Below are positions 17,595 through 26,036 of a DNA stretch of 64,000 nucleotides, one piece after another. The notes below the pieces were generated by a model that worked only from the letters and a program-made list of their open reading frames with translations, was not told the DNA's origin and did no database searches. Positions within the stretch are counted from its first letter, which is position 1, and every line of letters begins with the position of its first letter. Source of the stretch: an uncultured Bacteroidales bacterium (GTDB taxonomy: Bacteria > Bacteroidota > Bacteroidia > Bacteroidales > Paludibacteraceae); contig CAKULK010000003.1 in NCBI GenBank assembly GCA_934667275.1, positions 93,565 to 157,564 of the forward strand, read 5' to 3'. The position numbers and the translations under genes are program-made.

Positions 17595-19787
17595 GAAAGT
17601 AGTGCCTTTTTCTGATGTTTGAAAACATATTTTACCGCCACCACCTTCTACGATATTTTTGGATATAGCAAGCCCCAAACCCATCCCCGTACTCTTGGTG
17701 GTAAAGTTGGGCATAAAGACCTTGTCACGCACCTCGAGAGGGATGCCCGGCCCGTTGTCCGAGAATGATATTTCCACCCAACGGCTATCGTTATCCAGTC
17801 CTTTTGCCACCTGCTGCTCCACGGGCAATTCTTTGAGAATGATAATGATGTCGCCATTTTCCTGTCCCGCCATGGCCTGCGTGGCATTACGAACGATATT
17901 GGTGAAGACCTGCGTAATCTGGTCGGCATCCGCTATGGCCATCACGCCGCTGCCCGGACCAATATAACGCAGCGGTATGTCGTCTAAGTTATTGCCAAGC
18001 AATGCAATACACGAAGACAACTTTTGTGCGACATCCACCTCCGTCGGGTTTACCTCTGGCATTTTGGCAAATGACGAGAAGGATGCGGCAATGTTGCTCA
18101 GATTGTCGGTCTGGTCAATCAGAACCTGCGTCGAGCGGTTGAAATAGTCATCAAAACGAGGTGTTCCTTTGAGTCGTTGCATCTGCTGAAGGGTCAATTT
18201 CATCGGCGTGAGACTATTGTTAATCTCATGCGCCACCTGCCGCGCCATTGTACGCCATGCCGCCTCACGCTCAGTGCGGGCAAGCCGTTGGGTGGACTCT
18301 GCCAAAGCGTCCATCATCTCGTTGTAATGATGCACCAATTCGCCGACTTCGTCATTGAAAAAGTAGTCAATATGAGCCCCTTTTTCACCCAAACGATAAT
18401 TCTGCAGGTTCTTGCTGATAGTGCCAAGTGAAGTAGAGAGTATGCGCGCCGCAAGCCACACGACAAAAATAGTGAGCAGCAAAAGAGCCAAATAGAGCGG
18501 CAAAAGCCACACTACGTAGTTGTCCACGTTGGAGTCAATCTGGTCCTGCGAAATAAAATACGGGAGGGCAATATAACCTATCTGACCATAGTTGCCATTG
18601 TAGAACTCGGTGTAGGCAACCAGATAGCGCACACCGCCAATATGCTCGTATTGCACACGGGGAGAATTGCCGAAGAAAGGCTCGGGCGCAATATAGCGCG
18701 AGAGGATACCCTCATCAAAAAGTTGCGGCACCGAACTGCCAATAAGCCTACCCTGCATGTCGTAAACATGAATGTCGGTTTCATAGGCATAACTGAGGTC
18801 GCGCAAGTCGATATTGAGGGAGGGCGTGTTGAAAGGAGAGAGTTGCACATCCCAAAAATACAGGTTCTGCAAAGCACTCTGGAGATACTGGGCCTTTTTC
18901 TCCAAATTATGTTCCTGCCGCACGATAAACATCTTGCGGATATACACCACCGAAAGGATGAAATTGGAAACGAATACCACCGTCAACAAGGAAACCAGTA
19001 TCAACTGAAACTTGCCTCCCAATTTCATACTGCGGAACCCCCGGCAACGTATGAGCCAAAAGAGCGCCACCGCCGCCAAAAGGACGAAGAGGATGATGGT
19101 GAGCGAATAGTAAACCCGCAGTTTGAATTGCGAGACATCACTCAACCTGTCTTCGGACGTAAAAAGGGCGTGATAGGAAAAATTGCGCAAAATATTCGGA
19201 CTCACCTCCGAGCGGGAAGGGCGCGGCAACGTACAGAGAGAAAAAAGGAAAGTGCCGTCATCGGAATAGATGGGATAGTAGTGTTCGTCATCCCCCGTGC
19301 GGTTTTTCAAAGTCCAATTGTCATTTCCGCGAAAAGGTGCAATGAACCGGTTGGAGAGTTGCTCACCCGTAATGGAATAGTTATACTTGAGCGGAATGAC
19401 GGTGAGGACGAAATAGTCGCCCGTCTGTGTGCGCCGACAAAGTCCGTAGGCGTTGTTCCACTCGCGGAACTTCCACTGATCGAAGACACGTTTGAACGGA
19501 ATACCCGAAGAATTGAGCCACGCATGCGACCAGTAAAAGACCTCATCGCCCTTGTAAATAAAGAACATCACATTGTCCTTCTGGTGGGCAAGAATATGGA
19601 GAGAATCAATATCATTGTTCTCCAGCGCACGTATTACGGCATGGGTCTTCCGCATAGCGAAACGCTCTTGCCGAAGGACTTCGCGCTGCAAGCAACGCCC
19701 ATCAAAACGCAAGTTATCACACGACGAGAGCCCTACCGCCAACGCGCACAAACACAATAGCAAGCATAGCCGCCTGCCTTTCCTCAA
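17568..19787 (-). CDS. NtrY-like membrane sensor histidine kinase
   Basis: About 739 residues if started at the TTG at 19787. That start is proposed because a perfect promoter (19830-19862) lies inside the longer open frame, which would extend to 19895. With this start the protein opens with a signal/anchor ending AVGLSSC, a possible lipobox. Then come a large extracytoplasmic domain between membrane segments (the second near IILFVLLAAVALFWLI), another membrane pair and a HAMP-like region. The H-box is RQVAHEINNSLTPMK, whose HEIxNxLTP pattern is typical of NtrY-type kinases. The N-box is VFTNIVRNATQAM, with SDNGPGIP and TGMGLGLAISKN completing the ATP site. No response regulator is adjacent, so its partner is elsewhere. 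Confidence 0.9.
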   Translation of the reverse strand: MRKGRRLCLLLCLCALAVGLSSCDNLRFDGRCLQREVLRQERFAMRKTHAVIRALENNDIDSLHILAHQKDNVMFFIYKGDEVFYWSHAWLNSSGIPFKRVFDQWKFREWNNAYGLCRRTQTGDYFVLTVIPLKYNYSITGEQLSNRFIAPFRGNDNWTLKNRTGDDEHYYPIYSDDGTFLFSLCTLPRPSRSEVSPNILRNFSYHALFTSEDRLSDVSQFKLRVYYSLTIILFVLLAAVALFWLIRCRGFRSMKLGGKFQLILVSLLTVVFVSNFILSVVYIRKMFIVRQEHNLEKKAQYLQSALQNLYFWDVQLSPFNTPSLNIDLRDLSYAYETDIHVYDMQGRLIGSSVPQLFDEGILSRYIAPEPFFGNSPRVQYEHIGGVRYLVAYTEFYNGNYGQIGYIALPYFISQDQIDSNVDNYVVWLLPLYLALLLLTIFVVWLAARILSTSLGTISKNLQNYRLGEKGAHIDYFFNDEVGELVHHYNEMMDALAESTQRLARTEREAAWRTMARQVAHEINNSLTPMKLTLQQMQRLKGTPRFDDYFNRSTQVLIDQTDNLSNIAASFSSFAKMPEVNPTEVDVAQKLSSCIALLGNNLDDIPLRYIGPGSGVMAIADADQITQVFTNIVRNATQAMAGQENGDIIIILKELPVEQQVAKGLDNDSRWVEISFSDNGPGIPLEVRDKVFMPNFTTKSTGMGLGLAISKNIVEGGGGKICFQTSEKGTTFFVYLRKKL

Positions 19788-19829
19788 TACGAGGAAACCT
19801 GCCCGATGTTGCCGATTACCATTCACGCT

Positions 19830-19862
19830 GCAAAGGTACATTTTTTTGCGGAAATATACAAA
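19830..19862 (-). promoter_or_regulatory. Promoter of the sensor kinase gene
   Basis: On the minus strand: TTTG (19859-19862), 20 bases, TACCTTTGC (19830-19838); a perfect consensus. It places the transcript start near 19823, downstream of both upstream in-frame start options (19895 and 19841). Confidence 0.8.
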
Positions 19863-19937
19863 TACCCCCAAAAGTAAGCCACAAAAACAGGGCAAAGATA
19901 CGGCAAAGACAGGGCATGCCTACGACATCCTCTACGC

Positions 19938-19981
19938 GAAGTACCGATGAAGTTCCGATGAAGTACCGATGAAGTTCCGAT
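19938..19981. repeat. 11-bp tandem repeat, 4 copies
   Basis: GAAGTACCGAT, GAAGTTCCGAT, GAAGTACCGAT, GAAGTTCCGAT: alternating A/T at position 6, so it also reads as two perfect 22-bp units. It sits between the divergent promoters of the kinase (75 bp away) and the ftsB operon (52 bp away). Confidence 0.92.
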
Positions 19982-20033
19982 GGGAACAGCCGGCGAACAC
20001 GAGGGAAACGGTTGGAAAATTTTATGCAAGAAG

Positions 20034-20066
20034 GTTGCATATTCCGAAAATTTGCATTAACTTTGC
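20034..20066 (+). promoter_or_regulatory. Promoter of the ftsB-lacI-ruvC operon
   Basis: GTTG (-33), 20 bases, TAACTTTGC (-7). The leader to the ATG at 20137 is about 65 nt and has a purine-rich AAAAAGGAAACAAG just before the start. Confidence 0.78.
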
Positions 20067-20136
20067 GCCCGTTTTGTAAATAATTTGCGAAACGAGCGGC
20101 AATTCTATTCTAAAAAGTTGCGAAAAAGGAAACAAG

Positions 20137-20448
20137 ATGGACGAATACACAGGCAATAAAGGCAAGTGGGAGAAAGTGCGCAAGCGGTTGCTAAACAAGT
20201 ATGTTATCACATTATTGTCGGCAACGTTCATCTTTGTATTTATCGGAGACCAGAGTCTGATAAAGTGCATGGATCGTGCGCGCCAGATGCGCAAAGCCGA
20301 GCAGCAGTTGGAAGCATCGCGGGCGGATATCCGGCAGGCTCAACGCACATTACAAATACTGCAAGACACGGACAGTTTAGAGCGGTATGCGCGTGAGCAT
20401 TACAATATGCACACAGACAAAGAAGATGTATATTTGATTGGTAATTAG
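20137..20448 (+). CDS. FtsB/DivIC-like septum formation protein
   Basis: 103-residue bitopic membrane protein. It has a short basic cytoplasmic tail (residues 1-21), one membrane helix (about 23-40, VITLLSATFIFVFIGD), a coiled coil (about 45-75, e.g. QMRKAEQQLEASRADIRQA) and the C-terminal LERYAREHYNMHTDKEDVYLI block typical of DivIC/FtsB proteins. It belongs to the divisome bridging complex with FtsL and FtsQ. It is first in an operon with a small membrane protein 6 bp on. Confidence 0.88.
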   Translation: MDEYTGNKGKWEKVRKRLLNKYVITLLSATFIFVFIGDQSLIKCMDRARQMRKAEQQLEASRADIRQAQRTLQILQDTDSLERYAREHYNMHTDKEDVYLIGN

Positions 20449-20454
20449 CAGATT

Positions 20455-20673
20455 ATGAGCGACATAAAGAAGAAGATAAAATGGAGTAGCGTGCTCCTGA
20501 CAGCGGGAATGGTGACGTTGTTGGCAGGTGCCGTGATGAGCGTGGCAGACATAGAGCCCTATGCCGACTACGTGTTGGTGGCGGGAGCAGTGCTCATCAT
20601 CTTCAGAGGTGCCCTCCGTAGTCGGGAGAAGATAGAAAATACACAGCCGAAAGAGGATGGCGAGCAAGAATAA
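20455..20673 (+). CDS. Small two-helix membrane protein
   Basis: 72 residues: basic N-terminus, hydrophobic helices at about 11-30 (VLLTAGMVTLLAGAVMSV) and 37-52 (ADYVLVAGAVLIIFRG), then a charged tail. The function is unknown. It lies 6 bp after the ftsB-like gene and 6 bp before the LacI gene, so it is translated as part of this operon. It could be an accessory of the division protein, but nothing in the sequence proves it. Confidence 0.75.
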   Translation: MSDIKKKIKWSSVLLTAGMVTLLAGAVMSVADIEPYADYVLVAGAVLIIFRGALRSREKIENTQPKEDGEQE

Positions 20674-20679
20674 AAAGGC

Positions 20680-21681
20680 ATGAAAGCAATCACTATCAAG
20701 GACATAGCACGCGAGTTGGGCATCTCGGTATCAACCGTGAGCCGTGCGCTCCAAAACCACCCCGATATCAGCGAACAGACCAAACAGATGGTGCGAGAGT
20801 GCGCACGCCGGCTGAACTACAAACCCAATATGATGGCGAGCAACCTGCGCACATGCCGCAACAACACGATTGGCGTGGTGCTGCCGGAAGTGAACCACCA
20901 TTTCTTCGGGTCGGTGTTAGACGGCATCGAGCAGACCGCGAATGAGGCAGGGTACAAGATTCTGATTTGCCAAACAGGCGAAAACGTGGAAAAAGAGGCG
21001 CAAAGCGTACAGGCTCTGATAGGCAGCCGTGTGGCGGGAATGCTGGTGGGCGTGAGCAAGCAGACAGTGAACCTGCAACACCTGCAAGACGTGATAAACA
21101 GCGGGATACCGCTGGTGCTATATGACCGCCCGTGCCCCTCATTGAAATGCGACCAAGTACTGTCGGACGACTATATGGGGGCTTATACGGCAGTGGAATA
21201 TCTGATACAGACAGGCTGCAAGCGGATTGCATATTTCTCATCGCCGATGCAGTTGGAGGTGGCACGACGCCGGTACCAAGGGTGGCGTGACGCACTGATG
21301 CGATACGGGTTGCCCATTGACGAGAACAGCATTGTGACCTGCGACACCCGCGCCCAAGCCATCATAGATACCCCTCCTACCCTACAACGCGCAGACCACC
21401 CCGATGCCATCTTCTGCGTGAACGACAACTGCGCCGCGGGCGTGCTGTATGCCGCGCAGATATTAGGTGTGCAGATACCCAACGAACTGGCAATATGCGG
21501 TTTCTCGGACGACCCTCTATGCCGTACCACTTCGCCGATGCTGACCACCGTACAACAACACGGCGTGGAGATTGGCCGACGTGCCATGCAACGGTTGCTG
21601 AAACGTTTGGACGGCGACGAGCGAATATCGCAAACAGAGATGGTGCCCACGGATTTAGTAGTACGCGAAACGACCAAATAG
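20680..21681 (+). CDS. LacI/GalR-family transcriptional regulator
   Basis: 333 residues. The N-terminal helix-turn-helix with hinge (TIKDIARELGISVSTVSRAL and a hinge ending MMASNLRTCRNNTIGVVLP) is followed by a periplasmic-binding-like effector domain (VGVSKQTVNLQHLQ, GFSDDPLCRTTSPMLTTV). It probably responds to a sugar. The next gene is a GH65-type N-terminal domain, and GH65 phosphorylases are often paired with LacI regulators, so a disaccharide such as maltose or kojibiose was perhaps the ancestral signal (inference). Confidence 0.93.
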   Translation: MKAITIKDIARELGISVSTVSRALQNHPDISEQTKQMVRECARRLNYKPNMMASNLRTCRNNTIGVVLPEVNHHFFGSVLDGIEQTANEAGYKILICQTGENVEKEAQSVQALIGSRVAGMLVGVSKQTVNLQHLQDVINSGIPLVLYDRPCPSLKCDQVLSDDYMGAYTAVEYLIQTGCKRIAYFSSPMQLEVARRRYQGWRDALMRYGLPIDENSIVTCDTRAQAIIDTPPTLQRADHPDAIFCVNDNCAAGVLYAAQILGVQIPNELAICGFSDDPLCRTTSPMLTTVQQHGVEIGRRAMQRLLKRLDGDERISQTEMVPTDLVVRETTK

Positions 21682-21684
21682 GCT

Positions 21685-22446
21685 ATGTTAGAATACAATA
21701 CTTGGACCACAGAACAACGCGAATGGGCCCCCGAACAGGAGCCTCAGATTGAACAACAACTGAGTTTCTCGAATGACTACCTTTGCCAAACGGCGCACTT
21801 CGAAGAACACTATGCGGCTCCGCAGCGGCTTTGCACATATATAAAAGGAGTTGACAAGCCGATACCCAACATATCATCCATTTCGGTCCGGTTGCACGAC
21901 GAGCGGTTGGATTTGGCAACCTGGAGCGTGAAAGAATTCTATCGCTGTCTTCACAAAAACGAGCCCCTGTTGGAACGCAGGTTCGAGGCTGTGTCACCCC
22001 GCGGATTCTCACTGCAAGTGCATGCGCGACGAGAGTTGCTGCCCGACAAAAAAGAGGCAATGCAGATAACATACGATGTACATTCGGTTGATTATGAGGG
22101 ACCTATATCGTTGCTTGCCCTATTAGGCGGCGGTGAAGAGGCTGTGGAATGGTATCCGCTGATGAACTATGTGGGACAAGAATACAGTTGGATGTGGTTG
22201 CAGATGCGGCACGTGGACCTTCAGTTGTGCTGCGCGATGAACTACGCCATCACCAAAGACGGTGTACCTGTCCACCACCGCCCCATCAAGATTGAGAAAC
22301 AGCACATCGTGGGATACTCGGCCACGCTGCCCATCAAAGCCGGCGAGACATACGTGCTGCAGAAACGCGTGGTGGTGTCGGACTCGCGGTACCACGAGAA
22401 AGACCATTTGACAGAGGAAACCATCCGCTGCCTAATGGCTTGGTGA
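21685..22446 (+). CDS. Stand-alone GH65 N-terminal (super-sandwich) domain
   Basis: 253 residues resembling only the N-terminal domain of glycoside hydrolase family 65 phosphorylases. The opening YNTWTTEQREWAPEQ, the block HFEEHYAAP, the strand ISVRLHDERLDL and the end LQKRVVVSDSRYHEKD correspond in order to that domain. Full GH65 enzymes are about 750-800 residues and carry their catalytic (alpha/alpha)6 barrel after this point. Here the frame stops at the domain boundary and ruvC begins 24 bp later, so no catalytic domain exists at this locus. It may be a sugar-binding or structural remnant kept in frame, possibly working with the LacI regulator 3 bp upstream. The identification is by pattern and untested. 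Confidence 0.72.
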   Translation: MLEYNTWTTEQREWAPEQEPQIEQQLSFSNDYLCQTAHFEEHYAAPQRLCTYIKGVDKPIPNISSISVRLHDERLDLATWSVKEFYRCLHKNEPLLERRFEAVSPRGFSLQVHARRELLPDKKEAMQITYDVHSVDYEGPISLLALLGGGEEAVEWYPLMNYVGQEYSWMWLQMRHVDLQLCCAMNYAITKDGVPVHHRPIKIEKQHIVGYSATLPIKAGETYVLQKRVVVSDSRYHEKDHLTEETIRCLMAW

Positions 22447-22469
22447 GGAGCAAAGGAAGTGATTGTCAG

Positions 22470-23093
22470 ATGATTGACACCTTAGTTAAAGAACATATCA
22501 TTCTCGGTATCGACCCCGGCACATTGTATATGGGGTATGCGCTGTTGCATACGGCAGGCAAAAAAGCCGACCTTATCACGTTTGGCGTATATGATGTGCA
22601 TAAGTTGGAAGACCAATACGCGCGGTTGCAACGGGAGTTCTTTTTCATTCAGGAACTGATTAATGAATACCACCCGACAGAGTTGGCGATTGAAACGCAG
22701 TTCGTGGACAAGAATCCGCAAACGATGATTAAAATCGTGCATGCGCAAGGCGTGGCGATTGCAGCAGCACTGTCGAAAGATTTGCCCATCAACGAGTATT
22801 CGCCGATGAAGATAAAGATGGCCATTACAGGCAACGGGCACGCTGACAAACAGCAAGTTGCGGATATGCTTCAACGTTTTCTGCATATCCCGCAAGAAGA
22901 TATGCCACGGAAATTGGATGCCACCGACGCATTGGGCATTGCCTATTGCCACTACCTGCAATTGGGGTTGCCACTGAAAGAGAAAGGGGCCAAAGACTGG
23001 ACGACATACGCCAAGCAAAAAGGGCTGACCAGCAAGGAGTTAACAGGTCCAAACTCCAAGTTGCTTGCGGCATTGCAAGGAAAAAGGAAGTAG
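22470..23093 (+). CDS. ruvC: Crossover junction endodeoxyribonuclease RuvC
   Basis: 207 residues from the ATG at 22470; a longer frame to 22440 overlaps the previous gene and lacks the usual start. It resolves Holliday junctions as a dimer with RuvAB. The catalytic acidic residues are visible in ILGIDPGT (Asp), LAIETQF (Glu) and the pair in LDATDALGIAYCH. The tail after residue 185 is basic. It is the last gene of the ftsB operon. Confidence 0.94.
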   Translation: MIDTLVKEHIILGIDPGTLYMGYALLHTAGKKADLITFGVYDVHKLEDQYARLQREFFFIQELINEYHPTELAIETQFVDKNPQTMIKIVHAQGVAIAAALSKDLPINEYSPMKIKMAITGNGHADKQQVADMLQRFLHIPQEDMPRKLDATDALGIAYCHYLQLGLPLKEKGAKDWTTYAKQKGLTSKELTGPNSKLLAALQGKRK

Positions 23094-23130
23094 AATATCA
23101 TCGTTTTTTTCGCTTTTTCAATACCTAAAA

Positions 23131-23163
23131 TTTGGTATTTCCGTTTTTTTGTCGTACCTTTGC
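23131..23163 (+). promoter_or_regulatory. Promoter of the ferredoxin gene
   Basis: TTTG (23131-23134), 20 bases, TACCTTTGC (23155-23163); a perfect consensus, with a leader of about 35 nt. The -33 box is within a small inverted repeat ATACC-taaaattt-GGTAT (23121-23138). Confidence 0.85.
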
Positions 23164-23203
23164 ACCGCGTTTAATCAAACAACAAATTTAATACAAAATA
23201 ATT

Positions 23204-23368
23204 ATGGCTTACGTAATCTCAGAAGATTGTATCGCTTGTGGCACTTGCAAGGACGAGTGCCCGATGGGAGCCATCTCCGAAGGCGATCGTTACTCCATCG
23301 ATCCGGATATGTGCACGGAGTGCGGCACATGCGCGGACGTTTGCCCAAGTGGCGCAATTTCGAAATAA
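23204..23368 (+). CDS. 2[4Fe-4S] ferredoxin, 54 residues
   Basis: Small electron carrier from the ATG at 23204 to the TAA at 23366-23368. It has two canonical cluster motifs: CIACGTCKDECP (Cys 9, 12, 15, 19) and CTECGTCADVCP (Cys 37, 40, 43, 47), each completed by the Cys-Pro of its own or the other motif in the clostridial way. It has its own perfect promoter and a strong terminator, so it is a monocistronic, probably highly expressed gene. A natural partner is the 2-oxoacid:ferredoxin oxidoreductase at 46515-49417 (inference). Confidence 0.95.
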   Translation: MAYVISEDCIACGTCKDECPMGAISEGDRYSIDPDMCTECGTCADVCPSGAISK

Positions 23369-23391
23369 ATTGCTATTTGAGAGTACACATG

Positions 23392-23424
23392 GAGGCTGTC
23401 TGAGGTATCAGACAGCCTCTTTTT
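23392..23424 (+). terminator. Rho-independent terminator of ferredoxin gene
   Basis: Perfect 12-bp stem GAGGCTGTCTGA/TCAGACAGCCTC with a 4-nt loop, followed by TTTTT. It is the clearest terminator in the window. Confidence 0.92.
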
Positions 23425-23434
23425 GGGTGACGAT

Positions 23435-23467
23435 ATTGGATATGTGGACATCTTTTTGTAATTTTGC
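23435..23467 (+). promoter_or_regulatory. Promoter of the CcdA/ArsG-like permease gene
   Basis: ATTG (-33), 20 bases, TAATTTTGC (23459-23467). The leader to the ATG at 23606 is about 130 nt, and I see no clear structure in it. Confidence 0.7.
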
Positions 23468-23605
23468 AGTCGCGTTGCAAGAGGAGGGGAAAAATATAAA
23501 CATTAATTACCACAAATAAACCATTAATTCTCAAGGGACAGCGCACACCCTGACGACGACAAAGAGGAGCAGACAACAAGAGATATTGAAAACCAAGGTA
23601 TATTT

Positions 23606-24340
23606 ATGGCGCAAGTATTCACCGCCCTGCTGTTGGGCTTTCTGATGATATTAGACCCCTGCACGCTCTTTACGAGCATCGCAGCCATCGGGTACATTGA
23701 CAAAGAGATAAACAACCGCCGCAAGGTGCTGACCAATGGTCTGATGTTTGTATCGGGCAAGTTGGTGACCTACGTATTGCTCGCGGTTCCTTTTCTGATG
23801 GGCGCACAGACGGAAGGCGTACAACACATGTTGGAACATTGGGGAGAGCCGCTGCTGGCGACATTCATGTTGGTGTGCGGCGTGCTGCTATTGTTCGCGG
23901 GGTACCATCATCACGAACACGATCACGGATTGAGCAAATGGCTCAAGAACGCCGACAGCCGAAGCAGTTGGCTGTGGTCATTTATGCTCGGCATATTCTT
24001 TGCCATAGCGTTTTGCCCGCACAGATTAGTGTATTTCTTCACAATGGTGGATATAGCCATCACGCTTCCCGCATCATGGAACTGGGTGCTGCCCGTGGTG
24101 TTCGGATTGGGAACCGGTCTGCCAATAATGATTATTGCATGGCTAATTTCATATAGTGCCATCTCTGTCAGCACCCTCACATCGCGTCTGCAATCCATTG
24201 AGAAATGGATTCGCTATATCTCCGCCGTCCTCTTTATCGGGTTCGGCATTTATCTCACCGTTCATATTTTTTCGGAGGACCATGACCATGCGCACAGCCA
24301 CGCCCAATTTCCGGTTTCAACAATTCACTGTCTGGCATGA
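23606..24340 (+). CDS. CcdA/DsbD-like membrane transporter (ArsG-type)
   Basis: 244 residues, about six membrane helices. The opening helix pair contains LMILDPCTLFTSIAAIGYID and a later one FFAIAFCPHRLVYFFTM: two Pro-Cys or Cys-Pro helices as in the DsbD/CcdA transmembrane family that moves electrons by thiol exchange. A His-rich cytoplasmic loop HHHEHDHG follows helix 3 and a His/Asp stretch DHDHAHSHA ends the protein, suggesting metal binding. Bacteroidota homologues are often named aromatic arsenical efflux permeases, but the substrate is not demonstrated. It overlaps the start of trmN6. Confidence 0.8.
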   Translation: MAQVFTALLLGFLMILDPCTLFTSIAAIGYIDKEINNRRKVLTNGLMFVSGKLVTYVLLAVPFLMGAQTEGVQHMLEHWGEPLLATFMLVCGVLLLFAGYHHHEHDHGLSKWLKNADSRSSWLWSFMLGIFFAIAFCPHRLVYFFTMVDIAITLPASWNWVLPVVFGLGTGLPIMIIAWLISYSAISVSTLTSRLQSIEKWIRYISAVLFIGFGIYLTVHIFSEDHDHAHSHAQFPVSTIHCLA

Positions 24341-25058
24341 CAAGTGTGCCATGAAGGTAGGCACCGACGGTGTCCTGCTGGGTGCTTGGGCACCCTTGCC
24401 GCAAACGAACCGTGTACGTGTGCTGGACGTTGGTACTGGTAGTGGTCTGATTGCCTTGATGTTAGCACAACGATTGACCAAAGCCGGCAAGACGTTCCAC
24501 GTGCAGGGTATTGACCTCAACTACCCCGCAGCGCAACAAGCCATTCAAAACTTCCGACAATCGCCGTGGAGCGAGTATATGACATGCACACCATGTTCGC
24601 TGCAGGAATTTCAAGCCACGATGCCGTATCAATTGATAGTGAGCAACCCACCGTTCTTCCAAGACAGTCTGAAGAACGCCGATCCCGGCAAGGCTACGGC
24701 ACGGCATACCGACAAGTTGACATACCAAGAACTGCTGCATTGCTCGGTGGCGATGCTGGCAGATGACGGGATACTGGCAGTGATACTACCCGCTACGGCA
24801 GAGTCGGATATACTCAACTTAGCAGCATGGGAAGGATTGCTGCCCACCCGTATTGTGCGTGTGCAACCCAAGCCCAAGAAACCCGCCAAGCGCGTGATGA
24901 TTGCATTTCAGCGAACCAATGTGGTGGGACCCGTTCCGCCACGTGTCCACACAATGACCATTGAATCAGCGACATCACCTCGCAGTGAGGAGTACGCACG
25001 TATGACCAAGGATTTTTATCTGTCTGCCAACACACCCGCTGCGACAGAAAAGGGATAA
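24288..25058 (+). CDS. trmN6: tRNA1(Val) adenine-37 N6-methyltransferase
   Basis: 256-residue class I SAM methyltransferase of the YfiC/TrmN6 type. It has the N-terminal FRFQQFTVWHDKCAMKVGTDG signature region, SAM motif LDVGTGSGLIALML and the amino-methylase motif SNPPFF. It methylates A37 of tRNA-Val. The start is set at 24288, about 8 bp after GGAGGA; an ATG at 24282 is the alternative. Both place the start inside the 3' end of the upstream permease gene, so translation is probably coupled. Confidence 0.9.
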   Translation: MRTATPNFRFQQFTVWHDKCAMKVGTDGVLLGAWAPLPQTNRVRVLDVGTGSGLIALMLAQRLTKAGKTFHVQGIDLNYPAAQQAIQNFRQSPWSEYMTCTPCSLQEFQATMPYQLIVSNPPFFQDSLKNADPGKATARHTDKLTYQELLHCSVAMLADDGILAVILPATAESDILNLAAWEGLLPTRIVRVQPKPKKPAKRVMIAFQRTNVVGPVPPRVHTMTIESATSPRSEEYARMTKDFYLSANTPAATEKG

Positions 25059-25070
25059 TATAAGGTCCTG

Positions 25071-25910
25071 CTATTTCTTGCGGCGTTTGAGGATAGCGCG
25101 AATGATGAAATAAACAATGGCAACGGCGAGGAGAGCGAGGATGATAATGCTCAATTCGTGGCTGTATTGGTGAATGAGGTCCATCTGACCGTGAGCGATA
25201 TAGCCGAGGAGCGCCAAAACCGAGTTCCACAGAAAGGCTCCCAAGAACGTGTATAGAAGGAACCAGCCGAAGTGCATCTTCGCCAGTCCCGCGGGGATAC
25301 TAATCAGTTGGCGGATGCCCGGGATAAGGCGTCCGACAAAGGTCGAGACCTTGCCATGGTCGTTGAAATAGTCCTCCGCCTTGCGAATCTTGTCAGAAGA
25401 GAGCAACAACACGTGCCCTACGCGGCTGTCGGCGAAAGCATAGATGATAGGTCGCCCGAGCCACATGGAAAGCAAGTAGTTGATTATCGCACCGAGTATG
25501 GCACCAATCGTGCCGAACAGCACTACCAAAAGCACATTGACGGGGTAACTATCGGTAACGTGCAGACTGCTACCGTCGTTGTCTGCCACGTAGGCTGCAG
25601 GCGGGATAACGACCTCACTGGGGAAAGGAATAAACGAGGATTCGATAGTCATCAGTATGGTGATGCTGCCGTAGTTCATATTATCGGAATACCAGTTCTC
25701 CACCTTCTCCAACAGACTAAGATTCTGAGGTTCGGGTGTGACGCCGAACATCGAATCCGTAACAGCAAGGTTGGGCATTTCCACCATGATTACTGCGGAA
25801 TCCGTCGGGAATCCGATGACACTATCCACTACAACGGGACGCATCTGCGCCCATGAGGACAAGGAAAACATTGCCACAACGGCAAGCAACGATATCAATC
25901 TCTTTTGCAT
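25071..25910 (-). CDS. DedA-family membrane protein
   Basis: 279 residues from the ATG at 25910. It opens with a signal peptide (about 1-21, ending SSWAQ) and an unusual periplasmic stretch of about 60 residues before the DedA core. The core has IESSFIPFPSEVVIPPAAY, a re-entrant region, and the conserved FVGRLIPGIRQLISIPAGLAKM with the essential Arg and Gly-Pro positions. DedA proteins are undecaprenyl-phosphate/phospholipid flippases or support proton homeostasis. Its stop is 12 bp from that of trmN6 (convergent). Confidence 0.92.
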   Translation of the reverse strand: MQKRLISLLAVVAMFSLSSWAQMRPVVVDSVIGFPTDSAVIMVEMPNLAVTDSMFGVTPEPQNLSLLEKVENWYSDNMNYGSITILMTIESSFIPFPSEVVIPPAAYVADNDGSSLHVTDSYPVNVLLVVLFGTIGAILGAIINYLLSMWLGRPIIYAFADSRVGHVLLLSSDKIRKAEDYFNDHGKVSTFVGRLIPGIRQLISIPAGLAKMHFGWFLLYTFLGAFLWNSVLALLGYIAHGQMDLIHQYSHELSIIILALLAVAIVYFIIRAILKRRKK

Positions 25911-25945
25911 ATTATACTCTGTGCCAAACATTCAAAATTGAGAGC

Positions 25946-25978
25946 ACAAAGGTACTACAAAAACGAAGAACATCCAAA
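25946..25978 (-). promoter_or_regulatory. Promoter of the DedA gene
   Basis: On the minus strand: TTTG (25975-25978), 20 bases, TACCTTTGT (25946-25954). The leader is about 30 nt. Confidence 0.82.
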
Positions 25979-26036
25979 TTTAGATGATATTTTCTTCTTT
26001 TTGATATACGGCAGAACCTCTTTATGAGAAACTGCA

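Noticed and set aside
22447..22470. Possible frameshifted continuation of the GH65 gene
   Set aside because: Only 24 bp separate the stop from ruvC, so no catalytic domain can be hidden in another frame.
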